A stretch of DNA of 64,000 nucleotides, taken from Planctomycetota bacterium (GTDB lineage Bacteria; Planctomycetota; Planctomycetia; Planctomycetales; Planctomycetaceae). The position numbers were made by a program, and so were the translations under genes. The notes beneath the pieces were generated by a model. That model was given only the letters and a program-made list of their open reading frames with translations, was not told the DNA's origin and made no database searches. Location of the stretch: contig JAHZKX010000051.1 of assembly GCA_022600195.1 (NCBI GenBank), positions 310,001 to 374,000 on the forward strand. The letters run 5' to 3'. Shown piece after piece: positions 19,266-27,422 of this stretch (position 1 is the stretch's first letter; every line of letters starts with the position of its first letter).

Positions 19266-20099
19266 CTATTTCTGGCTGAGTGATTCGCTGTAGGGTAGTT
19301 CTTCGATGTTTCCCAGTCCGAAGACCTGGAGGAAGCGTGGTGTGGTGATGTATTTGACATCTGCTTTTTTTTGTGCTTCGCGTTCGATGGCGATGAGTTC
19401 TCGTCTTACTAATTGTCTCAAGATGCCGGCGGCTTTTTCTTTGCCGGCTTCGATGATGCGTTCTTTTGTGATGGGCTGGTGGTATGCGACGAGTGCCAAC
19501 ACTTCCAGAGCATCCTGTGAGAGTTTGATTTCTTTCGGGCCAAAGCCAAAGACTCGATTGCGAATGCGTTCGAAATCATGTCTCAGGATGAGGCGGTAGC
19601 CCCCTTCTTCCATACGGAGTTCGTAGGGCCTTGCTTCGTCAATGTATTGACGGTTCAAGTCATCCAGCAGGTCGTCAATGTAGGATGAGGAAAACTCGTC
19701 GTTGAGTAGGGAGCAGAGTTTCTTGGTTGTTAATGGTGCACCGCCTACGAAGAGAGCCGCCTCAATGATCTGCCGGGGAGGAATCCGGGTTTCTCGCTTT
19801 GCCTGTGATTGAGAGCTGGTCTGGTTGGCGGTAGTCTGCGACTGGTTCGAATTTTCGTCGGTCTCTTCTGTTATTTCGGGAAGATCCAGATCGCGTTCCA
19901 CGGCTTCGAGGGCTTCTATAGCGCGATCGAAGTCGGCGTCCAGACTTTCATCGAGGGAATCATTCGACGTAAAGGCAGCTAGAAAATCATCCTCGTTGGA
20001 CAGACTTTCGTTGGCTTCGGGTACTTCTTCTTCCAAGGACACTCCCTCAAATCCTTTCGGGGAATTTCGCAACAGAGGGCGTGAGCAATTCACGCTCAT
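19266..20099 (-). CDS. scpB: Segregation and condensation protein B with an acidic N-terminal extension
   Basis: A kleisin-associated winged-helix subunit of the SMC-ScpAB condensin that works on the nucleoid. The ScpB core starts near residue 110 (PPRQIIEAALFVGGAPLT) and has both winged helices (LSQDALEVLALVAYHQPITK; then GILRQLVRRELIAI and YITTPRFLQVFGL). About 105 residues of acidic, Asn/Gln-rich, probably disordered sequence precede it, making the protein (277 residues) longer than most ScpB. The start is uncertain because no clear ribosome binding site is visible. No scpA is nearby. The zinc-finger membrane gene lies upstream on the same strand. Confidence 0.9.
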   Translation of the reverse strand: MSVNCSRPLLRNSPKGFEGVSLEEEVPEANESLSNEDDFLAAFTSNDSLDESLDADFDRAIEALEAVERDLDLPEITEETDENSNQSQTTANQTSSQSQAKRETRIPPRQIIEAALFVGGAPLTTKKLCSLLNDEFSSSYIDDLLDDLNRQYIDEARPYELRMEEGGYRLILRHDFERIRNRVFGFGPKEIKLSQDALEVLALVAYHQPITKERIIEAGKEKAAGILRQLVRRELIAIEREAQKKADVKYITTPRFLQVFGLGNIEELPYSESLSQK

Positions 20100-20113
20100 T
20101 CGAGACGATGCGA

Positions 20114-20593
20114 TTATTGATTTAACGCCAGTACATAAGACTCCCAATCAGCCTGTTTTTGTAAAGCGGTTTTCAGCTCGGCTGCGTTATTGTGTCTGTT
20201 TGCCTGAAGTTGATCAACCTTTTTTTGGCAACTGGGGCAGTCTGCCAAATGTGCTTCGACTTTTTGGGTCGTTTTCTGATCCAGCAGATTTGCGACATAA
20301 TCTTTGGCTAGCGCGAGGACTTCTGAACAATACAGGCCCCCCGGTCGGTGTTGGTGCTGCTCAGTGATATTTTCCTGGGGAGTTGTGGAAGAGTTTGAGA
20401 GTTGATTCAGGCCGAAAAAACCAATGCCACCGACTACCAGACAGACAGTCGCAATTTCCGCAGCTGAGATCAGATAGCTGATCTGTTTACGTTTTTTCAT
20501 GACTGAGACAAAACGGCCTAAGTCGCCTGGTGTACAGGCTTGCCATTCCGCTTCAGAAGGGTCCTGGTGTTCGGATGGGTTGTTTTTGTTCAT
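20114..20593 (-). CDS. zf-HC2-like zinc-finger membrane protein
   Basis: 159 residues. A short N-terminus, then KKRK (33-36) and one transmembrane helix (about 40-62). An anti-sigma-type zinc cluster follows: C89, H115, C119, C122 in the H-x3-C-x2-C pattern. In ordinary ZAS anti-sigma factors the zinc finger precedes the membrane helix, so this order is reversed. The basic cluster predicts N-in topology and thus an external zinc domain. No sigma factor gene is adjacent. scpB begins 14 bp downstream, so the two may be co-transcribed. Confidence 0.65.
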   Translation of the reverse strand: MNKNNPSEHQDPSEAEWQACTPGDLGRFVSVMKKRKQISYLISAAEIATVCLVVGGIGFFGLNQLSNSSTTPQENITEQHQHRPGGLYCSEVLALAKDYVANLLDQKTTQKVEAHLADCPSCQKKVDQLQANRHNNAAELKTALQKQADWESYVLALNQ

Positions 20594-20762
20594 GTTAAAT
20601 ATTCCTACCGATCATAGTAGGGTCTATGCCTTTTACTTACGGAAAAAATCCTCTGTGTTTTATTATCGTTTTCTTCGCTTCTTTTATCTGTGAAATAGCT
20701 TACAGTTCATTCGAAAGCCTCTTATTTTAAGCTCTGCAGTGTCAGGAGATTGATCTAAATCG

Positions 20763-21518
20763 TTATGCTTCTGCTCCTTTCAGCATGTATTCCCCGGATT
20801 GATCAGGCTTGGCCTTTAACGCGGGAGTGAGTTTAAAATCAATCGTCTGTGCCAGATGCTGAGTTTTTCTTAAAATGATTTGTCGCTTCTGGATATCAAT
20901 ACTGCGTTCATCCTGCATTTCGCCGAGTAGCACGGTAACCGTTTCACGAGTACTGCCGATGATACTGGCCAATTCCTGATGTGAGAGCTTGATGTTAATC
21001 AAAACCCCTTGCTGAGTAAGGCGGCCATATTTTTCGGCTAAATCAAGAAGCAGATATGTCAAGCGATCGCGGTTGGAACGAAACAGTAAGGATTTCAATC
21101 TTTGTTCCACACGTTGACGTCGTAATCCCATCAGTTTCGTCACACCCAAAGAAACCTCTGGATGGTGCTGCATGAGCTCTTGAATCACGTTACCGGGGAT
21201 GCGGAGAATGGTTGATTTCAACATGGCCTCAGCGTATTCTTCGCGCTCGCCTCCGCCTAGTATCGCCAATTCTCCAAAGAGTTCTCCCGGTTCGATCAAC
21301 GCCAGAAGTGCCTGTTTTCCATCTCCGGTAATGTGATAGAGTTTGATTCGTCCTGCGAGAAGCAGAAATACAGAATCGCTGCTTTCCGTAGGCAGGTATA
21401 CCAGATTTCCACGTCCAAACTGGCGCACGGAAGAGTTTTGCTCAACTTGCGCGATTTGATCCTGGCTCAGCCGTTCAAACAAATCACAATTCTTCAGATA
21501 CCAGAAATTTTTGTCCAT
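20763..21518 (-). CDS. Crp/Fnr-family transcriptional regulator
   Basis: A 251-residue regulator. The N-terminal cyclic-nucleotide-binding-type beta barrel shows GNLVYLPTESSDSVFLLLAGRIKLY and the GELFGELAILGGGEREEYAEA loop. A dimerisation helix and a C-terminal winged helix (LSHQELASIIGSTRETVTVLLGEM) follow. There is no Fnr-type cysteine cluster. The effector is unknown. ATG 21518 is chosen because the barrel begins soon after. Direct repeats lie about 100 bp upstream. Confidence 0.92.
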   Translation of the reverse strand: MDKNFWYLKNCDLFERLSQDQIAQVEQNSSVRQFGRGNLVYLPTESSDSVFLLLAGRIKLYHITGDGKQALLALIEPGELFGELAILGGGEREEYAEAMLKSTILRIPGNVIQELMQHHPEVSLGVTKLMGLRRQRVEQRLKSLLFRSNRDRLTYLLLDLAEKYGRLTQQGVLINIKLSHQELASIIGSTRETVTVLLGEMQDERSIDIQKRQIILRKTQHLAQTIDFKLTPALKAKPDQSGEYMLKGAEA

Positions 21519-21612
21519 ACAGACGAACCTTATCCCTATTCTGTCGAACAGGCGATGGCAGTAATAAACCGTCAGTGGCAACAAGCCCAAAAAATGTAAT
21601 CAGTGAAATGGT

Positions 21613-21641
21613 ATTATATAAGTAACTGTAATATATAAGTA
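21613..21641 (-). promoter_or_regulatory. TATATAAGTA direct repeats and TATAAT box upstream of the Crp-like gene
   Basis: TATATAAGTA occurs at 21615-21624 and 21632-21641, 17 bp apart. On the minus strand TATAAT (21613-21618) lies at a suitable distance before the regulator. This could be an AT-rich promoter or an autoregulatory site. Confidence 0.35.
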
Positions 21642-21734
21642 TCGAAGTCTCTTTGAGAACCCCCGATCGAGTGAATCGAATCATTTTTCTATTGAGTCGA
21701 TGGCAGAATCACTGTTTGCAACAGGAAAATACTG

Positions 21735-22424
21735 TCAAATAGACTGTTTTTTCAAGATTTCTGTCACAATTTGTCGGGGCGCTCCAATGTCCAGAACGTG
21801 CACGGTGCCCGTGTATTGTCTGGATTCAGGCAAAGAAAATCCTCGTTTCTCTGCCACAAAAGTCGCTGTCTCCTGAGCAATGATGCAGTCCCCCAAAGGC
21901 AATCCTGTATCGCAGTCGAGTCCGGAGGGGAGGTCAATGGCTAGTTTTTTTCCGGCAGCATCATTGATGAATTGAATGGCCTTCGAGAATGGCGGACGGA
22001 TTTTTCCCTGAACTCCGGTTCCCAGTAAGGCGTCTACAATCCAGTCTGCCTCCTTAAGGAAATCGCAGAAGACATCCGGATGGGATAAATCAGGGTCACA
22101 ATGGAGGGGAATCCCCATACGTGCGGCAACTTGATAGTTAATGGCGGCATCTCCCCGGAGTTGATCGGGGTTGGTCAGTAGATAGATTTGCACAGGAATG
22201 CCGGCGTTATCCAGATGGCGTGCGATGACAAATCCATCTCCTCCATTATTGCCTTTGCCTGCACAGATTTTGACGGGTCCGGTCGTATTGAATGCCATGA
22301 GCAATTCAAATACGCTGCGTCCGGCGTTTTCCATGAGTGCGATGCCTGGAAGCCCGAACTCCTCAATGGTTCGTTGATCCACACTGCGGACTTCCTCACG
22401 GCTCAGTCGTTCAATTGGAGACAT
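21735..22424 (-). CDS. nnrE: NAD(P)H-hydrate epimerase
   Basis: Repairs damaged NAD(P)H by interconverting the R and S forms of NAD(P)H hydrate. Its 229 residues are the YjeF-N domain only. They show IALMENAGRS, the CAGKGNNGGDGFVIARHL nucleotide loop, VDALLGTGVQG and AIDLPSGLDCDTG. The dehydratase (YjeF-C, NnrD) half found fused in E. coli is absent and not visible nearby. The start at 22424 is preferred. An in-frame codon at 22466 adds 14 residues. Confidence 0.92.
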   Translation of the reverse strand: MSPIERLSREEVRSVDQRTIEEFGLPGIALMENAGRSVFELLMAFNTTGPVKICAGKGNNGGDGFVIARHLDNAGIPVQIYLLTNPDQLRGDAAINYQVAARMGIPLHCDPDLSHPDVFCDFLKEADWIVDALLGTGVQGKIRPPFSKAIQFINDAAGKKLAIDLPSGLDCDTGLPLGDCIIAQETATFVAEKRGFSLPESRQYTGTVHVLDIGAPRQIVTEILKKQSI

Positions 22425-22628
22425 TTTTCCCTCGTCAGACGGATCAGATGTATCTGCCAGAATCAAAAAAGGGTGAAAAATCGATCAAAGTAAGTTTATA
22501 AACAGCGGTTACGGGGTTTTCATTGGATTGGAATTAAATTACGATCTCAAAAACGAGTAGCGCTTTTACTCGACTTATGAAAAAGTAACAGACTTCGACT
22601 CCAATAGAATACTTCTGGAGAGTCACTT

Positions 22629-23435
22629 GTGATAGATGAATATTCTGACCGATGGGCTCTGATTACGGGTGCTTCATCCGGAATCGGCTTAGAATTTGCG
22701 CACCGTCTTGCAGCACGCGGCATGCATCTGGTATTGACGGCACGTCGTCAGGAGCAGTTGGAAGAGCTGTCTTCAGAATTATTGACCCGTCATGGCACTA
22801 AGACAGAAGTGATTGTACTGGATCTTTCTGAACAGGAAGCGCCGCAGCAATTATATGAAGAAGTCAAGCGTCGTGGGGTGCAGGTCGAGTTGTTAATTAA
22901 TAACGCCGGTTTCAGTGTGGTGTCTGATATTGCTGCTACTGATCGGGAACGTGTGATGCAGATGGTGCGGCTCAACATGGGCGCCTTGACCGAGCTGACT
23001 TACTTCTATTTGCCGGAGATGATGGAGCGGGGTCATGGTGCAATTATCAATATCGCCTCCGTAGCAGCATTCCAGCCAGTGGCTTATATGTCTTCTTATG
23101 CAGCCAGCAAAAGTTATGTGTTGCATTTTAGTGAAGGTCTCTGGGCCGAAGCACGTGACAAAGGTGTGACGGTGTCGGCGCTTTGTCCGGGTACCACACA
23201 GACCGAATTTTTTGATGTGGCTGGCGTGGAAGGCTGGCTCAAAAAACACCGATTCCAGACTGTCGACCAGGTGGTCAAAACGGGCATCAAGGCGATGGAG
23301 AAAAAGAGGCAGTATTCTGTCTCTGGATGGGGCAATTACTTCCTGTCGCTATTGGTTCGCATAGCAACCAGACGGACCGTGGTTGTGGAGTCGATGAAGT
23401 ATTTTCGTCCGAAGCCACAAAAAGAGAAGAAATAG
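22629..23435 (+). CDS. Short-chain dehydrogenase/reductase
   Basis: A classical SDR of 268 residues with the cofactor loop G14-A-S-S-G-I-G20. An acidic/basic region follows strand 2 (TARR, suggesting NADP preference), then NNAG near 91. The catalytic residues are S144 and Y157-x3-K161. It begins with GTG at 22629 after GGAG. The C-terminal [13 protein letters not shown] region is typical of SDRs annotated as YqjQ/DltE-like, but the substrate is unknown. It is upstream of rpsN on the same strand, but a promoter-like element sits between. Confidence 0.88.
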   Translation: MIDEYSDRWALITGASSGIGLEFAHRLAARGMHLVLTARRQEQLEELSSELLTRHGTKTEVIVLDLSEQEAPQQLYEEVKRRGVQVELLINNAGFSVVSDIAATDRERVMQMVRLNMGALTELTYFYLPEMMERGHGAIINIASVAAFQPVAYMSSYAASKSYVLHFSEGLWAEARDKGVTVSALCPGTTQTEFFDVAGVEGWLKKHRFQTVDQVVKTGIKAMEKKRQYSVSGWGNYFLSLLVRIATRRTVVVESMKYFRPKPQKEKK

Positions 23436-23529
23436 GGTACAAAAACACATGTCCTTTGTGTGTTGCCTTCCATTTCAGTTCTGTTTGATGCTTATTTGAC
23501 GGATTTTGTTTTGAAAGCAGCCCGGCTAG

Positions 23530-23559
23530 TTGACGGTGTGCCGCAAAACCCAGTATAAC
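23530..23559 (+). promoter_or_regulatory. Candidate promoter of rpsN
   Basis: TTGACG at 23530-23535, an 18-bp spacer and TATAAC at 23554-23559. It would give a short leader of about 30 nt. Confidence 0.5.
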
Positions 23560-23598
23560 AGTCGTTCCCAATTTTGGAATTTCGGAGAAGGTATATAG

Positions 23599-23868
23599 AT
23601 GGCTTCCAAGTCAAAGATTGAAAAACAAAAGAGAAACGCAAAGCTTGTAGCGAAGTATGCTGAAAAACGAGCAGAACTGATCGCCAAAGGCGATTATGCA
23701 GGTCTGGCAAAATTGCCACGTAGTTCCAGCAAAACACGTATCCGTCGTTTATGTCAGTTGACGGGTCGTCCACGTGGTAACTACCGCAAGTTCCAGATCT
23801 CTCGTATTGCATTACGAGATATGGCTTTAGATGGTTTAATTCCCGGCATGAAGAAATCAAGCTGGTAA
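23599..23868 (+). CDS. rpsN: 30S ribosomal protein S14
   Basis: An 89-residue protein of the small subunit head. The [22 protein letters not shown] block and C-terminal GMKKSSW are diagnostic. It lacks the CxxC..CxxC zinc site, so it is the zinc-free (C-minus) form. GGAGAAGG precedes the ATG. It is separate from the spc operon and followed after 114 bp by rpsR, a different arrangement from Escherichia coli. Confidence 0.97.
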   Translation: MASKSKIEKQKRNAKLVAKYAEKRAELIAKGDYAGLAKLPRSSSKTRIRRLCQLTGRPRGNYRKFQISRIALRDMALDGLIPGMKKSSW

Positions 23869-23965
23869 GCTGGCATTTGTAATGAGATTGAAGATTGGTC
23901 TTCAATTCGCGCCAGCAATTTAAAAACAGCGTCGCCCCAATTTGGGTGTCCCATGTAACGACGCT
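23869..23965 (+). ncRNA. Two stem-loops between rpsN and rpsR (candidate cis-regulatory leader)
   Basis: Hairpin 1: GCTGGC (23869-23874) pairs with GCCAGC (23911-23916) and encloses an 8-bp stem (23887-23894 with 23899-23906) with loop TTGG. Hairpin 2: AGCGTCG (23928-23934) pairs with CGACGCT (23959-23965) around a CCC/GGG-rich loop. It ends just before the rpsR ribosome binding site. No T-run follows, so these are not plain terminators. Confidence 0.5.
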
Positions 23966-23982
23966 TTACAGAGGAAAACAAA

Positions 23983-24264
23983 ATGTCAGTCGGTTTATCG
24001 CGAAAAGAGATTGTCAAGCGACGGAAAAAACGAGCACGTCTAAAAAAGAAGCTCAAATGCCGGTTCTGTCCTGATGGAAATATTCCCCGTCCCGTATATG
24101 TTGATTACAAGGATCTGAGAACCCTGCGTTCTCTCCTGGATCGTGAAGGACGCATTTTACCTCGCCGTCGTACTGGTACTTCAGCCTTATATCAGCGAGC
24201 AGTCCGCCGTGCCGTATTACGAGCCCGATTCATCGGTTTGCTGTCTTTCGTAGCGGAAGACTAA
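23983..24264 (+). CDS. rpsR: 30S ribosomal protein S18
   Basis: A 93-residue S18. The conserved core ([31 protein letters not shown], then [17 protein letters not shown]) identifies it. The N-terminus is basic with a single CRFC pair at about 26-29. S18 normally binds 16S rRNA next to S6, but no rpsF is visible here. Ribosome binding site GAGG at 23971-23974. A strong terminator follows. Confidence 0.93.
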   Translation: MSVGLSRKEIVKRRKKRARLKKKLKCRFCPDGNIPRPVYVDYKDLRTLRSLLDREGRILPRRRTGTSALYQRAVRRAVLRARFIGLLSFVAED

Positions 24265-24281
24265 TCGACCCGCATTCGAAC

Positions 24282-24316
24282 AAAAATAGGCCCTGGATTT
24301 TTCCAGGGCCTATTTT
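24282..24316 (+). terminator. Terminator after rpsR
   Basis: The arms AATAGGCCCTGGA and TCCAGGGCCTATT with a short T loop end in a T-run. A classical stem. Confidence 0.93.
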
Positions 24317-24407
24317 ATGCGCGTGAAACTTTGAATATGGCTTGATAGTGACGAGCGAGTATCAGATTTCAAATGACCGCATAAAAGCAGTCTTTTTCCC
24401 GCAGGGC

Positions 24408-24917
24408 TTACCAGTGCAGTCCGGTGGGAAAGGAATCGGTTTGAAACTCATCAAACAAGCTGGGATCATGTTTTTGATTTTGATCCAGCGTCGCTTCCGC
24501 ACAGGATTCTTCGGTTTCCCAGATCACGACTTTCACCGCCTGGACCCCGAGTTCGTCCAGTAAACCAGGGCAGACTTCCTCGAGTAAGTATCTTGCCATA
24601 TTTTCTGCGGTGGGATTGTAGGGAAGCACAAAGTATTTGGTGGGTTCGACCATGCGGATGGCATTCAAGCCGTTCTCGTCTTCGATATTCAGCAGAAATC
24701 CGTGGTCCCAGTTTTCGTCAATCCAGCCTTTCAGCAGGGATTTTAACTGCGCGAAGTCAATGATTCGTCCCACGGCATCAGTTTCGGGGCCGGTTACATA
24801 AAAGTCAGCGACGTAATTATGACCGTGAAAAAACTGGCATTTTCCTTCATGGCGAAATAATCGGTGTCCCGCATTAAACTTGACCCGACGCATGATTGTC
24901 ATACCCATGATACTCAC
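24408..24917 (-). CDS. queD: 6-pyruvoyl-tetrahydropterin synthase / 6-carboxytetrahydropterin synthase family (QueD)
   Basis: A zinc enzyme acting on dihydroneopterin triphosphate in queuosine or pterin synthesis. Visible features are FNAGHRLF and CQFFHGHNY (zinc histidines), VGRIIDFAQLK, WDHGFLL and NPTAENMARYL, with VVIWETEESCA at the C-terminus. All three zinc histidines and the catalytic cysteine are present. The likely start is the GTG at 24917 or ATG at 24908. It ends the hisI - ceramidase-like - queD run. No queC, queE or folE is visible. Confidence 0.9.
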   Translation of the reverse strand: MSIMGMTIMRRVKFNAGHRLFRHEGKCQFFHGHNYVADFYVTGPETDAVGRIIDFAQLKSLLKGWIDENWDHGFLLNIEDENGLNAIRMVEPTKYFVLPYNPTAENMARYLLEEVCPGLLDELGVQAVKVVIWETEESCAEATLDQNQKHDPSLFDEFQTDSFPTGLHW

Positions 24918-24956
24918 TCGACCTCTTGATTGACTTAGAATACTTCTAAAAAATTG

Positions 24957-26360
24957 TTAACTGTCCAATAGAGACTTCATGCCCTGTGTCATAACGGCGT
25001 CTATTTCAGGGTCACAGAAGGCAACACTCACTTCGTAGCCACCTGTCGGATATTCTTCAGCGACAGGAATATACCACGGGCCACCATCTCCATAAGCGGC
25101 CGTCGCAATAAACTGATCGGGTTGAATGCTCTGGGCGCGTAGTTGATATTCGATAAAGCTCTCTGCAGGCAGGTGCAGTGTTTTGATGTCGTTGATCTGT
25201 AATGAACTCAGCGTGATCGGAATTTTTTTCTGAACCCGCTGCAGCCAGGCAAGCATATAGGAGGGGCGATTACGATTGACCACACTGCTGGCCTTATTGG
25301 AGATCGTTTTCTTTAATGCCTCTTCCTGAAACGTGTTTCTTACCGGAGGGAGAATGTCGTGTGTTTTCCACGTCACGTGTCCGATGGGTTCTGGTTTTAA
25401 TTGCTTTTCTGAAGCAATCATGCCGTCGTAAATCCGCTTTGCGAGAATGGCACGCATTTCATGGGAACCGTCGTTGTATTTTCCTGCAGAAATATTTCCT
25501 GCACAGCCTGTAAAATAAATGTGAGTGCAACCGGGTTCTTCCTGTTGACGTTGTTTTCGGGCGATGCCGGTAAAATCACTGCTGACACGGCCGTCGCCGT
25601 AATAACTCATTGGGTGAGTTGAATAATAATGGGATGAAACCAGCTTTTTATCTTTGTTATAAAAGGCGATCGTTTTGAGCCAGGGGTCGATGGTTCCTTC
25701 GGTCATGCCGCGTAGTCTTTCATCTTTGCAACTACTACCCCGCATGCGTAGGATCTTACCATTTTTGTCGCGATCAATTCGACGGTTTGAGGCGACCTTT
25801 AATACTTTACCCTGACTGTGTGCAATGTGTGTCACGGGTTCTGCTCTGGGTATTGCCGTGGCGACTGCTTTACGAGCTTTATCCAGACAGGTATTGAAGA
25901 AGTCGAGTTCGACAATATGTGGCAAATCGCCTTGTTCGAGCACAATTTGCTCGGCATTCAGGCAGGCAAAGGGTGCATTATGTTGATGAACACACTGCAC
26001 GGCCACACGGTCGATGGTTGTGCCGGCTGCTTCTGCCAATGCCTTGCGCCAGGCGATGTGGGCGTCGTTTAGCAGGCCTGTCCAGTCGACCGCACAGACG
26101 ACGATTGGTTTACCTGCACCCAGCAGAACATATCCGATTGATTCCAGTGAATCATCGTAGCCGACAACTGGTTTAATCCAGCCGCCGCACAGCGAATGCC
26201 CTTTGGGTGGTGAAACGTCAAAGCGAAATGGGGCAATATGTAAATTCGGATTGCGGGTCGTTTCTTGACGATTTGCAAATGCCCAATCATCGAGAGCAAA
26301 CGTACTTCCGGTCGCAGCCAATGATGCAGCTAAAAAATCGCGTCGACTGAAATGGCTCAT
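24957..26360 (-). CDS. Tat-exported neutral/alkaline ceramidase-like protein
   Basis: 467 residues with a Tat leader (FSRRDFLAASLAATGS). The body resembles the N-terminal domain of neutral ceramidase: PPKGHSLCGG, VAVQCVHQHNAPF (metal-binding histidines), SHYYSTHPMSYYGDG and FTGCAGNISAGKYND. The presence of H-x-H-N and THP suggests a zinc hydrolase. The ceramidase substrate is inferred from the family, and planctomycete paralogues may act on something else. It lies between hisI and queD on one strand with gaps of 25 and 39 bp, so it is probably co-transcribed. Confidence 0.75.
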   Translation of the reverse strand: MSHFSRRDFLAASLAATGSTFALDDWAFANRQETTRNPNLHIAPFRFDVSPPKGHSLCGGWIKPVVGYDDSLESIGYVLLGAGKPIVVCAVDWTGLLNDAHIAWRKALAEAAGTTIDRVAVQCVHQHNAPFACLNAEQIVLEQGDLPHIVELDFFNTCLDKARKAVATAIPRAEPVTHIAHSQGKVLKVASNRRIDRDKNGKILRMRGSSCKDERLRGMTEGTIDPWLKTIAFYNKDKKLVSSHYYSTHPMSYYGDGRVSSDFTGIARKQRQQEEPGCTHIYFTGCAGNISAGKYNDGSHEMRAILAKRIYDGMIASEKQLKPEPIGHVTWKTHDILPPVRNTFQEEALKKTISNKASSVVNRNRPSYMLAWLQRVQKKIPITLSSLQINDIKTLHLPAESFIEYQLRAQSIQPDQFIATAAYGDGGPWYIPVAEEYPTGGYEVSVAFCDPEIDAVMTQGMKSLLDS

Positions 26361-26385
26361 GATTCACCTGTATTGGTTACATTGA

Positions 26386-26868
26386 TTACAGTTTGGTTGG
26401 ATTTGGAGCATCTCCGTAGACCTCTTTCGGGTCAAACACTTTTTCTGTCTCTGTAAATTGTAACTCAAGTCCTTTGTCATTCATCTCCGAACTTACAGGA
26501 ACGCGTCGGTAAAAGCAGGACCGATAGCCCACGTGGCAACTGGCGCCACCCTGAACATCGACGCGGAGCCAGATGGTATCCTGGTCATCATCGATCAGCA
26601 GTGCTTTCACTTTTTGAACAAGGCCACTGGTAGCTCCTTTGTGCCAAAGCACTTGTCGGCTTCGGCTCCAATAGACGGCTTCCCCCAGTTCAATTGTTTT
26701 CTTCAGAGCTTCTTCATTCATATAGGCATGCATCAGCAATTCGCCGGAAGCAAAATCGGTGGTGACAACCGGAATCAAACCGTCCTTATCAAATTTAGGT
26801 GCCAGTTCATTTCCTTCTTCAACTTGTTCGATTGATGCCCGTTCAGCAAACTGAATTCCATCTGACAT
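26386..26868 (-). CDS. hisI: Phosphoribosyl-AMP cyclohydrolase
   Basis: Opens the purine ring of phosphoribosyl-AMP in histidine synthesis. A 160-residue stand-alone domain with no HisE fusion. Motifs are [14 protein letters not shown], the acidic [11 protein letters not shown] (magnesium and zinc ligands) and [13 protein letters not shown] (zinc cysteines). The N-terminal 30 residues are variable. It is the first gene of the run with the ceramidase-like gene and queD. Confidence 0.95.
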   Translation of the reverse strand: MSDGIQFAERASIEQVEEGNELAPKFDKDGLIPVVTTDFASGELLMHAYMNEEALKKTIELGEAVYWSRSRQVLWHKGATSGLVQKVKALLIDDDQDTIWLRVDVQGGASCHVGYRSCFYRRVPVSSEMNDKGLELQFTETEKVFDPKEVYGDAPNPTKL

Positions 26869-27422
26869 AATTTGTCTTTCCTCACTTCTTTGTGGTCTTT
26901 ATCTGATCGTGGAAAAAATCTCCACTTATTAATTGTCTTTCTGGGTTATTTGACTCTCTGAGCACGAGAAGATTTCGCAAGCCCGGAGACAAAACAGCAT
27001 AGCCGGATATATCATACGCAAAGGATGACGTCAGCCCCATCGTTTGAGATACTGTTCAAGCGGAAATTGGGAGATTTCCTGCCTGTGGGTCCGGTTTTTC
27101 ATGTTTAAAATGGTAAACCGAATGGAGAGACAGGTCAGCTGATTCAGCGGGAAAATTAAGAGGTTTCATGGAATAATCGGCGTTTGAGCCAAGAACGATA
27201 TACATGCGCAACCTAAAATAAAACAGGGATGGTGTGTTCCTAATTCGTCTATGACTAACTGGACGAGATTCCCATGAAGAAGTTCGCTGTTTTTTACAAC
27301 CATGAATTGTGATTTGACTGGTAGAGGCCTTTTTGAATTTTGGGGTGATCGAGATTACGGGAGTGCGACAACGAAGCAGGTAAACAACCCTCACAGCCCT
27401 CAATTCCAAGCTAGAGAAAGCA
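26869..27422. other. Intergenic region without a supported gene
   Basis: About 554 bp between two minus-strand genes. Both strands have short open readings, none with family features. It presumably holds the hisI promoter and the end of the WYL transcript. No hairpin with a T-run is seen. Confidence 0.5.
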
